The notes: generated by a model not told the origin, from the sequence alone. A stretch of DNA of 64,000 bases from Nitrospira sp. (GCA_022843785.1 JALHMZ010000003.1:1-64000), one strand, 5' to 3'; shown: positions 1-9,378, counted from the first letter of the stretch. A program made the numbers and translations.

Positions 1-60
1 CTCATCCATGGCGCAAACGGGCGCTGCCTCCACGAGAACTCCTGGCGGCGGGGCCCATCA

Positions 61-117
61 CATGAACCGGACATTTCTACTTGGGGAGAAAGCGGACATT
101 TCTAAATTGGGTTGACA
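61..117. mobile_element. possible terminal region of an insertion sequence
   Basis: Two identical 12-bp direct repeats, CGGACATTTCTA, lie at 68-79 and 93-104, offset by 25 bp, and are followed by GGTTGACA. Multiple short terminal repeats of this kind are typical of IS21-like and related element ends. No transposase is in the window, so the element body, if present, lies to the left of base 1. The TTGACA at 112-117 could act as an outward-facing -35 box. The call rests on the repeats alone. Confidence 0.35.
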
Positions 118-133
118 CGGCGCCGGGACTGCC

Positions 134-160
134 TTGACTTGCACTCCCCGGTTCTATACA
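134..160 (+). promoter_or_regulatory. possible sigma-70 promoter for ffh
   Basis: TTGACT at 134-139 and TATACA at 155-160 resemble -35 and -10 hexamers but are separated by only 15 bp, shorter than the usual 16-18. The position, about 85 bp before the ffh start, is suitable. Confidence 0.3.
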
Positions 161-243
161 CTCACCGATGCTCTTTTTCTAGATTTTTCGAGGCGATCGG
201 AGATCTGGCATAAGGCTTCCATGGGCGCGTTCTATATCGTCCT

Positions 244-1590
244 ATGTTTGACGCACTAAGCGACAAATTTGAAAAGGTTCTGAAGAAACTTCGCGGGCAG
301 GGTGTGCTCACGGAGCAGAATATCACTGAAGCGTTGAAGGACGTGCGGTTTGCGCTGCTCGAAGCCGACGTCAACTTCAAGATTGTGAAGGAGTTCATTG
401 AGCGTGTCCGCCAAAAGGCGATCGGGCAGGAGGTGCTGCAAAGCCTGACGCCGGGCCATCAGGTCGTCAAGATCGTGTGGGATGAACTGAGCGAGATGAT
501 GGGGCGCGAGCGCTCGGGGCTGGCGCTCAACTCGCAGCCGCCTACTGTGGTGATGATGGTCGGGTTGCAAGGGGCCGGTAAGACGACGACTTGCGGCAAG
601 CTGGCCCGCCTGTTCAAACAGCAGGGCAAGCGGGTGCTCCTGGTCGCGGCTGATCCACGCAGGCCTGCGGCCGGTGAACAGCTCAGCGCGCTGGGGCGCG
701 ATCTTGGGATTGATGTGTATCGCGCCGATCAGACCCAGGCTTCTCAGTCGGATGTCGTGCGTATCTGCCGGGCTGGTGTCGAGCAGGGACGGGAGCAGGG
801 GTTCGATCTGGTTGTGCTGGATACGGGAGGTCGGCTCCATATCGACGATGAGTTGATGGGAGAACTCGTCGCCGTGAAGGCGGCGGTGGCTCCTCAAGAG
901 GTCTTGCTGGTTGCCGATGCGATGACCGGTCAGGATGCGGTGACGATGGCGGGCCAGTTCGATCAGAAGATCGGGGTGACCGGCATCATTCTGACGAAGG
1001 TGGAAGGCGATGCGCGCGGCGGCGCGGTCTTGTCGATCCGGGCCGTTACCGGCAAGCCGATCAAGTTTCTTGGTGTGGGGGAAAAGCTGGATGCACTTGA
1101 GCCGTTTCACCCCGATCGCATGGCCTCGCGCATTTTGGGTATGGGCGACGTGCTGTCGCTCATTGAAAAAGCCCAGGAAAGTATTTCTCGCGAGCAGGCG
1201 GCAGCCGCGCAGCAGCGGTTGACAAGCAATACCTTTACGCTGGAAGATTTTCGCACCCAGTTGGGGCAGATGGGCCGCCTCGGCTCGTTGGATCAGATTC
1301 TCGGGATGCTTCCGGGCGGGCAAAAGCTCAAGAGCGCGATCGAGGGAGATAAGCCGGAGCGGGAAATGGGCCGGGTGGCCGCGATGATCGACTCGATGAC
1401 GAAACGCGAGCGCCGGGATCATACCATCATCAACGGAAGCCGGAAAAAACGGATCGCACGCGGAAGCGGTGTCACGGTCCAGGACGTGAATCGGCTCATC
1501 AAGCAGTTTCTCTCGGCGAAAAAACTGGCAAAGGCCATGACCGGCGCAGGAGGGCGGCGGCATCTCGCCCAGCTCATGCGCTCGATGTAA
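244..1590 (+). CDS. ffh: signal recognition particle GTPase Ffh
   Basis: Ffh binds 4.5S RNA and the signal sequences of nascent membrane proteins and hands the ribosome to FtsY at the inner membrane. At 448 aa it is of normal length. The N domain covers about residues 1-90. The G domain has the P-loop GLQGAGKT at 107-114, the G3 motif DTGGR at 193-197 (usually DTAGR) and TKVEGDARGG from 251 (usually TKLDGDARGG). The Asp to Glu change in the G4 motif affects the residue that normally contacts the guanine base. The methionine-bearing M domain runs from about residue 325 to the end. The gene starts the cluster ffh-rpsP-rimM-trmD-rplS, a common bacterial arrangement. No SRP RNA gene was seen nearby. 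Confidence 0.97.
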   Translation: MFDALSDKFEKVLKKLRGQGVLTEQNITEALKDVRFALLEADVNFKIVKEFIERVRQKAIGQEVLQSLTPGHQVVKIVWDELSEMMGRERSGLALNSQPPTVVMMVGLQGAGKTTTCGKLARLFKQQGKRVLLVAADPRRPAAGEQLSALGRDLGIDVYRADQTQASQSDVVRICRAGVEQGREQGFDLVVLDTGGRLHIDDELMGELVAVKAAVAPQEVLLVADAMTGQDAVTMAGQFDQKIGVTGIILTKVEGDARGGAVLSIRAVTGKPIKFLGVGEKLDALEPFHPDRMASRILGMGDVLSLIEKAQESISREQAAAAQQRLTSNTFTLEDFRTQLGQMGRLGSLDQILGMLPGGQKLKSAIEGDKPEREMGRVAAMIDSMTKRERRDHTIINGSRKKRIARGSGVTVQDVNRLIKQFLSAKKLAKAMTGAGGRRHLAQLMRSM

Positions 1591-1693
1591 TGACGTAGGC
1601 AAAGGTCAAGGCTGAGGTCGAGATCGCAATCGGCTTTTTTCTTGGACTCAGCCGTAACCTGAACTTGAACGTATCGTTCAGAAGGAGGACAGT

Positions 1694-1984
1694 GTGGCTG
1701 TTCATTTAAGACTGGCTCGGACAGGAAGACACAAACGACCGATGTATCGGCTGGTCGCCGCTGATTCAAGAAAGGCCCGGGACGGGCGGTTCCTTGAAAT
1801 TCTGGGGATCTTTGATCCACTCAAGGCCGCCGGTGTTCCGGAGCTCAAGCAGGATCGCGTCCTGACGTGGTTGCATCAGGGGGCGCAGCCCTCTGTCACC
1901 GTGCGAACCTTGCTTCGCCGGGCCGGTGTCTGGAAGCAGTTCGAGGCGGAAAAGTCCGCGCGGAAGGCGGCTCCTGCGAAGTAG
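1694..1984 (+). CDS. rpsP: 30S ribosomal protein S16
   Basis: Small-subunit ribosomal protein, 96 aa, with the conserved S16 opening (A)VHLRLARTGRHKRPMYRLV and the following DSRKARDGRFLEILGIFDP block. The start is GTG at 1694, 4 bases after a strong GAAGGAGGA ribosome-binding site. The C-terminal tail is Lys/Ala-rich. It is followed by rimM after 12 bases. The small KH-domain RNA-binding gene (khpA) that often sits between rpsP and rimM is absent. Confidence 0.97.
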   Translation: MAVHLRLARTGRHKRPMYRLVAADSRKARDGRFLEILGIFDPLKAAGVPELKQDRVLTWLHQGAQPSVTVRTLLRRAGVWKQFEAEKSARKAAPAK

Positions 1985-1996
1985 CTCGCGTTGTGT

Positions 1997-2515
1997 ATGG
2001 TGAGCGATCTTGACACGGTGACGGTAGGACTGGTCGAACGGGCGTTTGGCGTCAGGGGCGAGGTCAAGGTTCGTTCGCTGAGCGATGTACCCGGGCGGTT
2101 TGAGACGTTGACCAGCGTGAGTCTGGTTGCAAAAGACGGCAAGACGATGGACACCAGCGTGACCCATGTGAGGCGCGCCGGAGAGCGGTTCATCGTGAGG
2201 TTTGCCGGGTTGACCACGCCGGAAGAGGCGGGGCTATGGCGCGGCAGTCTGATTCAGGCTCCTCGCGGCATTGTGCCTATGCTTCCGGCCGGTCAGTACT
2301 ATGAGTGTGACTTGGTCGGTATCGGCGTACAAACCGATCAGGGACTCCCGATCGGCGTGCTGGAAGAGATCGTGGAATTGCCGGGCGGCCATGTGTTTGT
2401 CGTTCGTCAGGGCGCCAAGGAGACCTTGATTCCAGCGGCCAAAGAGTGGGTGACCGCGGTCGATCTCGAACAGCGGCTCATGACTGTTCGCATGATCGAT
2501 GGAATAGATGGGTAA
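1997..2515 (+). CDS. rimM: 16S rRNA processing protein RimM
   Basis: Assembly factor for the 30S head domain that binds S19. The N-terminal RimM domain carries the characteristic GLVERAFGVRGEVKV segment, and the C-terminal PRC-barrel-like domain begins near YYECDLVG (about residues 97-104). ATG 1997 gives 172 aa. A TTG at 1991 in the same frame would add two residues. The stop codon lies 1 base before the preferred trmD start, consistent with coupled translation. Confidence 0.94.
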   Translation: MVSDLDTVTVGLVERAFGVRGEVKVRSLSDVPGRFETLTSVSLVAKDGKTMDTSVTHVRRAGERFIVRFAGLTTPEEAGLWRGSLIQAPRGIVPMLPAGQYYECDLVGIGVQTDQGLPIGVLEEIVELPGGHVFVVRQGAKETLIPAAKEWVTAVDLEQRLMTVRMIDGIDG

Positions 2516-2516
2516 G

Positions 2517-3311
2517 ATGCTGCGCGTCGATGTACTGACATTGTTCCCGGACATGGTGGCTCCTGTCTTGGGGCAGAGCATGCTCAAGCGTGCGCAGGAC
2601 AAGGGCCTTCTCGATGTGAAGGTACGGAATCTCCGCGATTTCACCGAGGATCGCCACAAAGTCGCCGATGATGTGCCCTATGGCGGCGGCGCGGGTATGG
2701 TGCTGAAGGCCGAGCCGATTTTGCGCGCGGTCGATGCGTTGGTGAAAGAGACGGAGGCGAGCGGAGGGCAGATCCGCCTGCTCTTTCCATCGCCCCATGG
2801 CCGGCCCTTTACGCACGCGTATGCGCAGGATCTCGCTCGCGAGCAGCGCCGCCTCGTGATCCTCTGCGGTCATTATGAAGGGATCGATGAGCGTGTCAGA
2901 ACGGCGCTGTCGCCGGAAGAGGTGTCGGTCGGTGATTATGTGCTGACCGGAGGCGAGCTGCCGGCGCTGGTGTTGATCGATGCGGCGGCGCGGTTGGTGC
3001 CCGGCGTCTTGGGTGATCCGGAGTCCTTGTGCGAAGAGTCGTTCTCAGACTCGTTGCTGGAGTATCCGCATTACACCAGGCCGGCGGAGGTTCGAGGGTT
3101 GGGTGTTCCGGACGTGTTGTTGTCCGGGCATCACGAAGCGATTCGTGTGTGGCGCAGAAAGCAGGCCTTGCGCAGCACGTTTCTCAGGCGTCCTGATCTC
3201 CTGAGAGATCGTGTGCTGACACATGAAGATCAGCGGTTGTTGAATGAATTGATGAGTGAAGATGTCTCAATGGTGCCGATGTATGATGCTGGAGGAGGGG
3301 TGAGGTCATGA
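2517..3311 (+). CDS. trmD: tRNA (guanine-N1-)-methyltransferase TrmD
   Basis: Methylates G37 at N1 in tRNAs reading CNN and GGG codons, preventing frameshifts. The protein opens with [13 protein letters not shown], the usual TrmD N-terminus, so ATG 2517 (264 aa) is preferred over the in-frame ATG at 2508. The SPOUT knot is recognisable from [12 protein letters not shown] and [30 protein letters not shown]. The stop overlaps the rplS start (ATGA). Confidence 0.96.
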   Translation: MLRVDVLTLFPDMVAPVLGQSMLKRAQDKGLLDVKVRNLRDFTEDRHKVADDVPYGGGAGMVLKAEPILRAVDALVKETEASGGQIRLLFPSPHGRPFTHAYAQDLAREQRRLVILCGHYEGIDERVRTALSPEEVSVGDYVLTGGELPALVLIDAAARLVPGVLGDPESLCEESFSDSLLEYPHYTRPAEVRGLGVPDVLLSGHHEAIRVWRRKQALRSTFLRRPDLLRDRVLTHEDQRLLNELMSEDVSMVPMYDAGGGVRS

Positions 3312-3712
3312 ATCAGTTAGAGCGTATTCAACGGTCCTATACGAAGAAGTCAGCTCCGAAATTCGAGATCGGGGATACCGTCAAAGTCCACGTCAAGGTG
3401 GTCGAAGGCGATAAGGAACGCATTCAGGTCTATGAAGGCACGGTGATTGCGCGTAAGGGTTCCTTGAATACGGAGACCTTTACGGTTCGCAAGCTGTCCT
3501 ACGGAGTGGGTGTCGAGCGTATTTTCCCGGTGCATTCGCCGATCGTCGCCAAAGTCGATGTCGTCCGCCAGGGACGCGTTCGGCGGGCCAAGCTCTATTA
3601 TCTTCGCGGGAAGAAGGGGCGGTTCGCCAAAGTGGAAGAGCGGGAGTTTGTCGCAGGAAGCAAATCGGCCGAGCAGCCGGCTGCCGCGCCAGCAGAGGCG
3701 GCAAAGGCGTAA
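3308..3712 (+). CDS. rplS: 50S ribosomal protein L19
   Basis: Large-subunit protein at the 30S-50S interface. The 134-aa product has the L19 core [33 protein letters not shown] and [20 protein letters not shown]. About 20 extra Ala/Pro-rich residues at the C-terminus exceed the typical 115-120 aa length. Translationally coupled to trmD by a 4-base overlap. Confidence 0.97.
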   Translation: MNQLERIQRSYTKKSAPKFEIGDTVKVHVKVVEGDKERIQVYEGTVIARKGSLNTETFTVRKLSYGVGVERIFPVHSPIVAKVDVVRQGRVRRAKLYYLRGKKGRFAKVEEREFVAGSKSAEQPAAAPAEAAKA

Positions 3713-3790
3713 TCGTTCCATTGAATCGGTCCAGCCGGGACAGGGCGGGCGGGTGTCTTCGGCAGAGGATCTGGTTTGGGAGCGCGCCTG

Positions 3791-4459
3791 ATGGGGCCTG
3801 CCGACGAGTTCGAGCAAGAGGCCAGGCGATGTGGATATCGCCGTATCGCGGGCATCGATGAGGCAGGGCGAGGTCCTCTCGCCGGTCCGGTCGTCGCTGC
3901 AGCCGTCATTTTGCCGGTGCATGTCAGGCTGGTGGGAGTCGATGACTCGAAGCAGTTGTCCGAGGCTGAACGCGAGCGGCTCTATCCGGCGATTCTTGAA
4001 AAAGCAGTGGGCGTAGGGATCGGCGTCGCCGATGCCGGTGAGATCGATGCCCTCAATATTTTAGAAGCCACCCGCCTCGCCATGCGGCGAGCCATCGAAA
4101 ACGTGGCTCCTTCTCCCGATTATCTGCTCACTGATGCCGTCATCCTTCCAGAAGTCCGAATTCCGCTACGCCCAATCATTAAGGGCGATGCCCTGTCCCT
4201 CTCGATCGCAGCTGCATCGATCATCGCCAAGGTGACCCGCGATCGTCTCATGGTGGCGTACCATGAGCGGTTCCCGCAGTATAATTTTCTGTCACATAAA
4301 GGCTATGGCACGGCAGAGCATCTGCAGATGCTGGCGCAGTTCGGGCCCTGCGCTATTCACCGCCGGACGTTTGCTCCGGTGCGGGAGGTGATGCTGTCTG
4401 CGCCGGCAACTGAACTCAGTATGGCAGGACCGGCTATTTCGCCGAGCCGAGCGTCATGA
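3791..4459 (+). CDS. rnhB: ribonuclease HII
   Basis: Hydrolyses the RNA strand of RNA-DNA hybrids and removes single misincorporated ribonucleotides. The motif GIDEAGRGPLAGPVVAAAVIL near residue 20 supplies the first Asp-Glu pair of the metal site, and LLTDAV and KGDALSLSIAAASIIAKVTRD supply the later acidic and structural residues. ATG 3791 gives 222 aa. A TTG at 3776 would add five. The stop overlaps the downstream YraN start (ATGA). Confidence 0.95.
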   Translation: MGPADEFEQEARRCGYRRIAGIDEAGRGPLAGPVVAAAVILPVHVRLVGVDDSKQLSEAERERLYPAILEKAVGVGIGVADAGEIDALNILEATRLAMRRAIENVAPSPDYLLTDAVILPEVRIPLRPIIKGDALSLSIAAASIIAKVTRDRLMVAYHERFPQYNFLSHKGYGTAEHLQMLAQFGPCAIHRRTFAPVREVMLSAPATELSMAGPAISPSRAS

Positions 4460-4854
4460 CGACATCCGATCGGCAGGATCCGCGGCATCAGTTTGGTCAA
4501 TCCAGTGAATCGTGGGCGGAACAATTCTTGAGAGCCAAAGGCTATCGGATCCTGGAGCGCAATCTACGGACTTCGCTGGGCGAGTTGGATCTTGTGGCCG
4601 AGGATCATGGCGTGCTGGTGTTCGTCGAGGTGAAGGGCCGGTCGACGGACGCGTTCGGCGGCGCCTTGCTGGCGGTCAACCGGCGCAAACAGGAGAAACT
4701 GGTCAGGTTGGCGTCGCAGTATTTGGCGCAGCGCCACTTATCGGATACACTTTGCCGGTTCGATCTCGTGTTGGTGCAAGGGCGGCCGTCCGAAGGCGGA
4801 CGAATCGAACATCTCCAAAATGCGTTTGAGATTTCCGACCGGGGGCCACAGTAG
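4456..4854 (+). CDS. YraN/UPF0102 family endonuclease-like protein
   Basis: This 132-aa protein matches the UPF0102 (YraN) family. It has FGQSSESWAEQFLRAKGYRIL, then RTSLGELDLVAEDHGVLVFVEVKGR, which holds the G-E-hydrophobic-D and E-V-K residues of a PD-(D/E)XK nuclease fold. The family commonly sits next to rnhB, as here, with an ATGA overlap. Its physiological role is unsettled; a link to DNA repair or recombination is plausible from the fold. Confidence 0.9.
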   Translation: MTTSDRQDPRHQFGQSSESWAEQFLRAKGYRILERNLRTSLGELDLVAEDHGVLVFVEVKGRSTDAFGGALLAVNRRKQEKLVRLASQYLAQRHLSDTLCRFDLVLVQGRPSEGGRIEHLQNAFEISDRGPQ

Positions 4855-4884
4855 GCGGCGCTCGATGATCTCGGCAAGGATGTC

Positions 4885-5565
4885 ATGATTCAGCTGATCC
4901 ATGTGTCCAAGAGCTACGACCGCCGCGTCGCCCTGTTCGACGTGACGATGGAAATCAAAAAGGGAGAGTTCGTGTTGCTCATGGGGCCGAGCGGGGCGGG
5001 AAAGTCTACGCTGCTTCGTATGCTGATCGGCGAGGAGCGTCCGGACGAAGGGCAAATCTTTGTCCAGGGCAAGAATGTCAGCCGGCTGAAACAGTCGGAG
5101 GTGCCGTATCTTCGCAGGAAGATCGGGACGGTGTTCCAGGACTTTCGCTTGCTCGGGAAAAAGTCCGTGTTTGAAAACGTCGCATTGCCGTTGATCGTGC
5201 AGCGGTCCTCCGAGGCCGATATTCGCCGCAAGGTCATGGACGCCCTGCGGGCGGTCGGCGTGGATCATAAGAAGGACCAATCCCCCAACAGTCTTTCCAC
5301 CGGAGAGCAACAGCGGGTTTGCATCGCCCGGGCCATCGTCAACGGACCGGTCGTGCTCCTGGCGGACGAACCGACGGGCAATCTCGATCCTGAACGGACT
5401 GCTGAGCTCATCGAACTCTTCAAGCTGATCAATGCCCGCGGTACGACCGTGGTGGTTGCGACGCACGATCCGCACGTGATGAAGCTGGTCAACCGGCGCG
5501 TCATGACGTTGATGCAGGGGGTGCTGATGCCGGAGCAGCGGGGAGGAGACAGGGTGGACGCATGA
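4885..5565 (+). CDS. ftsE: cell division ATP-binding protein FtsE
   Basis: Cytoplasmic ATPase of the FtsEX complex, which controls septal peptidoglycan hydrolysis through a periplasmic coiled-coil activator. The 226 aa show Walker A GPSGAGKS (about 34-41), Q-loop VFQDFRLL, ABC signature LSTGEQQRV and Walker B VVLLADEPTGNLD. ftsX follows with an ATGA overlap and envC overlaps ftsX, so the three-part machine is encoded as one unit. Confidence 0.95.
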   Translation: MIQLIHVSKSYDRRVALFDVTMEIKKGEFVLLMGPSGAGKSTLLRMLIGEERPDEGQIFVQGKNVSRLKQSEVPYLRRKIGTVFQDFRLLGKKSVFENVALPLIVQRSSEADIRRKVMDALRAVGVDHKKDQSPNSLSTGEQQRVCIARAIVNGPVVLLADEPTGNLDPERTAELIELFKLINARGTTVVVATHDPHVMKLVNRRVMTLMQGVLMPEQRGGDRVDA

Positions 5566-6461
5566 GATGGCTCTGGTATCTCTTCCGGGCGGCCTGGGCG
5601 AACCTGCGGACCAACCGCACGACGACGGTGGTGGCGATTGTGACCACAGCCTTTACGCTGGCCTGCGTCGGGATCTTTCTCTTATCGTATGTGAATCTCC
5701 GCAACGCGGCGGCGTGGTTGCAGGAGGACATCAAGATCATTGTCTATTTGGACGATCGGATGTCAGGCGAGGAGACAAGGGAACTCGAAGGCAAGCTCAA
5801 GGCCGATCGGATGGTGACCGGCGTGCGGTACATTTCTAAGGAGCAGGCGCTGGGCGAATTTCGCGCGCAATTTCCGTCCGATTCCCATCTGCTCGAAGGG
5901 CTCGGCGAGAATCCCCTTCCCGCATCCTTTATCGTGACCCCGGCGACGGGCTACCAGTCGCCGGATGCGGTGAACCGTTGGGCGGAACGGGCACGGACGA
6001 TGGCCGGTGTCGCGAAGGTCGATTACAACCAGGAATGGATTGATGCGCTGGCCGGGCTCATTCGGTACATCGAGCTGACGGCGATCGGTGTAGGCATGAT
6101 CTTGTCCGCCGCCGCCGTGACCATCATCGGCAATACGATCAGGCTTGCGCTGTTTGCCAGGCGGGAAGAGATCGAAATTCTTCGCCTGATCGGGGCGACC
6201 CGCGCCTTTATCCGAATCCCGTACTTTCTTGAGGGCGCCGTCTTAGGGGCCTGCGGCAGTGCGCTGGCGTTGGGAATCCTCAAACTGGGGTTTGAGCTGT
6301 TCCGGCAGCAGATCAGTTCGGCCGGCCGTTTCCAGGGCATCGAGAACATGGTGTCGTTTTTCCCGCTGTCGATCTGTGTGGCGTTTGTCGCGGTGGGGAT
6401 GGGGCTTGGTGTCGCCGGCAGCGTTGTGTCGTTGCGCCGGTTCGGAGAGGGGCGAGGGTGA
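5562..6461 (+). CDS. ftsX: cell division permease-like protein FtsX
   Basis: Membrane partner of FtsE, 299 aa. It has one N-terminal transmembrane segment (about 22-45), a periplasmic extracellular-loop domain with the typical YLDDRMSGEETRELEGKL segment, and three C-terminal membrane segments making up the FtsX core (IRLALFARREEIEILRLIGAT). It couples ATP hydrolysis by FtsE to the activator encoded next. The stop codon overlaps the GTG start of envC. Confidence 0.94.
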   Translation: MRWLWYLFRAAWANLRTNRTTTVVAIVTTAFTLACVGIFLLSYVNLRNAAAWLQEDIKIIVYLDDRMSGEETRELEGKLKADRMVTGVRYISKEQALGEFRAQFPSDSHLLEGLGENPLPASFIVTPATGYQSPDAVNRWAERARTMAGVAKVDYNQEWIDALAGLIRYIELTAIGVGMILSAAAVTIIGNTIRLALFARREEIEILRLIGATRAFIRIPYFLEGAVLGACGSALALGILKLGFELFRQQISSAGRFQGIENMVSFFPLSICVAFVAVGMGLGVAGSVVSLRRFGEGRG

Positions 6462-7642
6462 AGCAGCCGCTCGCAGTCATCGTCTGGTGTGTGGCGGTGT
6501 GGGGCGGGTGGGAATCCGCCGTGATCGCCGCGAACGATCCGATCACCGAAAAAATCGAGCGCGAACGGAAAACACTGGAACAGCTGAAAGGTAAGATCGA
6601 AGAAAAACGAAAACGGGCGGATGAAGCCGAAAAGAAACGGGAATCGATTCTGCAGGGCATCCAATCTCTGGACGAGCGGCTCATCCGCCACCGTCAGGAC
6701 CATCAGGACATCACCAAGAAACTGCGGAAGAAGGACCGGGAGATCGAGGACATTACGGAACAGCTCGGCGCGATACGGGACGGCATTCAGGATCGGCGCG
6801 AGGCGATTCTTGCGCGTCTGCGCGTGCAGTATATGGAAGGGCGGTTCGGGTATATGAAAGCGCTCCTGACGTCCGATACCTACGCAGACTTCCAACGGCG
6901 CCGGCAATACCTCTCCACCTTGTCCCAAAAAGATTATGAGTTGCTCGGCGCGTTCCGGACCGACATGGCGCGCATGGAACAGGCGGAACGCCAACGGGCG
7001 GAGGCGCGGGCCGGGATGGTCGCGTTCAAAGACAGTATCGAAAAGAAGCTCACGGATATTCGGGCGACTCAGAGGGAGAAGAAATCCTATCTCACCAAGA
7101 TTACCCTGGAAAAGGACGCCTACAATCGGACGGTTGAGGAACTTGAGCGCTCCGCTTCACGGGTGGACAGTTTGTTGCACGAGTTGGAAACTAGACGGCG
7201 GACTCTTGCGATGCGCCCGGCGACGATTCCTTCTCCTTCACGCGGGGCGAAGGGCGCGTTGCCCTGGCCGGCCGATGGGCAGGTGACCTCCTTTTTCGGG
7301 CGGCAAAAACATCCGACGTTCAATACCTATGTCCAGCGCAAGGGGATTGAGATCAAGACAAAAGAAGGAAGCTTCATCCATGCCGTCATGCCCGGCACGG
7401 TGGTATATGCGGACTGGTTGAAAGGCTACGGACTCGTTATAATCCTGGACCATGCCAACGGATTCTTCTCACTCTATGCCCATGCGTCGAGGATTCTGGC
7501 CAAAGTTGGCGAACAGGTTGCCGAAGGACGTCCGATCGGCGAGACGGGAGATACGGGCGTAATTGGAGAAAATACTCTATACTTTGAGTTGCGAGAAGGA
7601 GCCGAGCCGGTGGATCCTCTTCAGTGGCTGGCAAGGCGATAA
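6458..7642 (+). CDS. envC: EnvC-like murein hydrolase activator with degenerate LytM domain
   Basis: The 394-aa exported protein has an N-terminal signal segment, a long coiled coil from about residue 25 to 260 (rich in Glu/Lys/Arg/Gln) and a C-terminal M23/LytM domain. The zinc-binding signatures are lost: the usual HxGxD position reads QRKGIEI and the usual HxH position reads NTLYFE. That is the expected state of an activator such as EnvC rather than a hydrolase. It starts at GTG 6458, overlapping the ftsX stop. It most likely works in the periplasm, gated by FtsEX, to activate amidases at the division site. No amidase gene is in the window. Confidence 0.88.
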   Translation: MKQPLAVIVWCVAVWGGWESAVIAANDPITEKIERERKTLEQLKGKIEEKRKRADEAEKKRESILQGIQSLDERLIRHRQDHQDITKKLRKKDREIEDITEQLGAIRDGIQDRREAILARLRVQYMEGRFGYMKALLTSDTYADFQRRRQYLSTLSQKDYELLGAFRTDMARMEQAERQRAEARAGMVAFKDSIEKKLTDIRATQREKKSYLTKITLEKDAYNRTVEELERSASRVDSLLHELETRRRTLAMRPATIPSPSRGAKGALPWPADGQVTSFFGRQKHPTFNTYVQRKGIEIKTKEGSFIHAVMPGTVVYADWLKGYGLVIILDHANGFFSLYAHASRILAKVGEQVAEGRPIGETGDTGVIGENTLYFELREGAEPVDPLQWLARR

Positions 7643-7684
7643 CGCACACGCGTTCGACGCGTGTCTGATTTTCATGGAAGGGAC

Positions 7685-9049
7685 ATGATGATGGAACAGC
7701 AGCCTCGGCGGAAGTCTTGGGTGGTCGGGCCGATGATCGCGGTCGCGCTACTCTGTGGAGTGGTTCTCGGCAAGGGATGGGAGCGGACCGGCCATGCCGG
7801 AGAAACGTACGAAGAGCTCAAGACCTTTTCCGAAGTGCTGAATCAAGTCCAGAAGCATTACGTCGACGAGACGAAGCCGAAGGATCTCATTCAAGGAGCC
7901 ATCCGCGGCATGCTGGCAACGCTCGATCCGCACTCCGCCTATATGACGCCCGACATGTATAAAGAGATGCAGGTTGAGACCCGGGGCGAATTCGGCGGCG
8001 TCGGCATTCAGATCGGTGTGAAAGAAAACCGCTTGGCTGTCATTGCGCCCATCGAAGGCACGCCGGCGCATCGAGCCGGAATCAAGGCGGGCGATTTTAT
8101 CGTCAAGGTGAATGACGAGACGACCAAGGATCTCACATTAATGGATGCCGTCCAGAAAATGCGGGGGCCGAAAGGCAGCAAGGTCAATTTGACAGTTCAG
8201 CGGGAGGGCACACCGGATCCGTTGTTGTTCACGCTGGTCCGGGATACGATCAAGATCGAGAGCGTGAAATCGAAGGTCATCGACAATCTTGGCTATGTGC
8301 GGCTGACGCAGTTCCAGGAGGCGACCGGGCGTGATTTGGCCAAAGCGATCAAATCGTTCAAGGAGCAAAAGGTGCAGGGCGCCATTCTCGACTTGCGGAA
8401 CAATCCGGGCGGGCTGTTGACCGCTGCCGTCGATGTCTCTGAACAGTTTCTTCCGAACGGCAAAATGGTCGTCTATACCAAGAGCCGGGAAGGTAAGAAG
8501 GACGAATGGCTCTCAAAATCCAAGGATCAGCTCGAAGACCTTCCGGTGATCATTTTGGTCAACGAGGGGTCGGCGAGCGCGTCGGAAATCGTGGCGGGCG
8601 CCCTCCAAGATTGGGGACGGGCGGTGATTGTCGGGACGACCTCGTTCGGCAAGGGATCAGTTCAGACGATTCTTTCGCTCGGAGACGGTTCAGGGCTTCG
8701 GCTGACCACCGCGAAGTACTACACGCCGAAGGGGCGATCGATTCAGTCAACAGGGATTACCCCCGATATTGTCGTGAAGCTTCCGACATCGGCCGCTCCG
8801 AAGTCGGCAGAAGGCAAGAACGTCGAGAAGGATGCGGACTCGAAAGGCGGAAAACCGTCGACAGGAAAAGAGGCAACTCCGCCCGTAGGAAAGCCTGCGG
8901 ATGAGGCAAGCCCGAAGAACGGAACGACTCCGCCGGTCCCCTCGCCTGAAGCAGGAGGCGATATCTCGTTAGAGCAGGATATTCAGTTACAGAAAGCGGT
9001 GGAGTTGCTCAAGAGCTGGAAAATTTTCAAGGAGCTGAAGCCAGTCTAA
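7685..9049 (+). CDS. ctpA: carboxy-terminal processing peptidase (S41 family)
   Basis: Periplasmic serine protease, 454 aa from ATG 7685 (RBS GGAAGGGA); an upstream in-frame GTG at 7661 is less likely. It has an N-terminal membrane anchor, a PDZ domain (GVGIQIGVKENRLAVIAP to about DDAVQKM-type region) and the S41 catalytic core with NEGSASASEI (Ser nucleophile) and TSFGKGSVQT (catalytic Lys). A low-complexity Lys/Pro/Gly linker of about 60 residues precedes the C-terminal LEQDIQLQKAVELLKSW. Its position after envC fits a role in turnover of peptidoglycan hydrolases or their activators. Confidence 0.93.
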   Translation: MMMEQQPRRKSWVVGPMIAVALLCGVVLGKGWERTGHAGETYEELKTFSEVLNQVQKHYVDETKPKDLIQGAIRGMLATLDPHSAYMTPDMYKEMQVETRGEFGGVGIQIGVKENRLAVIAPIEGTPAHRAGIKAGDFIVKVNDETTKDLTLMDAVQKMRGPKGSKVNLTVQREGTPDPLLFTLVRDTIKIESVKSKVIDNLGYVRLTQFQEATGRDLAKAIKSFKEQKVQGAILDLRNNPGGLLTAAVDVSEQFLPNGKMVVYTKSREGKKDEWLSKSKDQLEDLPVIILVNEGSASASEIVAGALQDWGRAVIVGTTSFGKGSVQTILSLGDGSGLRLTTAKYYTPKGRSIQSTGITPDIVVKLPTSAAPKSAEGKNVEKDADSKGGKPSTGKEATPPVGKPADEASPKNGTTPPVPSPEAGGDISLEQDIQLQKAVELLKSWKIFKELKPV

Positions 9050-9378
9050 CCGCAGTCCCTATGGCATACCGGCCCCACTCGAAAATCCTCTATTGCGATG
9101 AGCCTGGACGCGGTGTCAACCGCGTCCAGGCGCTTCAGTCCAATCTGCATCGGTTCCCCATCATGTCGACGGTTCTTCCCCGGGACTGTGTGCCTAACGG
9201 AGCGGTGCACGATTTGTCCGGGTCAGGTTGGTTTTCCAGAATCTGACCGTGTGGAATCTCCAATTTTCTTTTCATTTGCGTGTCAGCCAGTACAATAACG
9301 TCGTCAGAGGAGTCACCATCCCGGCGGCTTCGATCTCAATGACGCGCACCTCTCCTCACTAACGAAACGGCAGATACG
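9050..9378. other. non-coding gap between ctpA and the MinD-like gene
   Basis: This 329-bp gap contains the perfect hairpin at 9102-9131 (listed separately). Short open frames in it have no recognisable family. TACAAT at 9291-9296 could be a -10 element for the next gene, but no convincing -35 was found. Confidence 0.5.
9102..9131 (+). terminator. perfect 13-bp hairpin after ctpA
   Basis: GCCTGGACGCGGT (9102-9114), a 4-base GTCA loop and its exact complement (9119-9131) form a GC-rich stem about 50 bp after the ctpA stop. There is no U-tract, so it is not a classical intrinsic terminator. It may stabilise the 3' end or assist termination. Confidence 0.5.

Noticed and set aside
256..1602. 448-codon antisense open frame over ffh
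   Set aside because: It mirrors a clear Ffh gene in GC-rich sequence and shows no family motif. Similar long antisense frames (13454-14047, 15836-16774, 18492-19691, 49897-50973) were rejected for the same reason.
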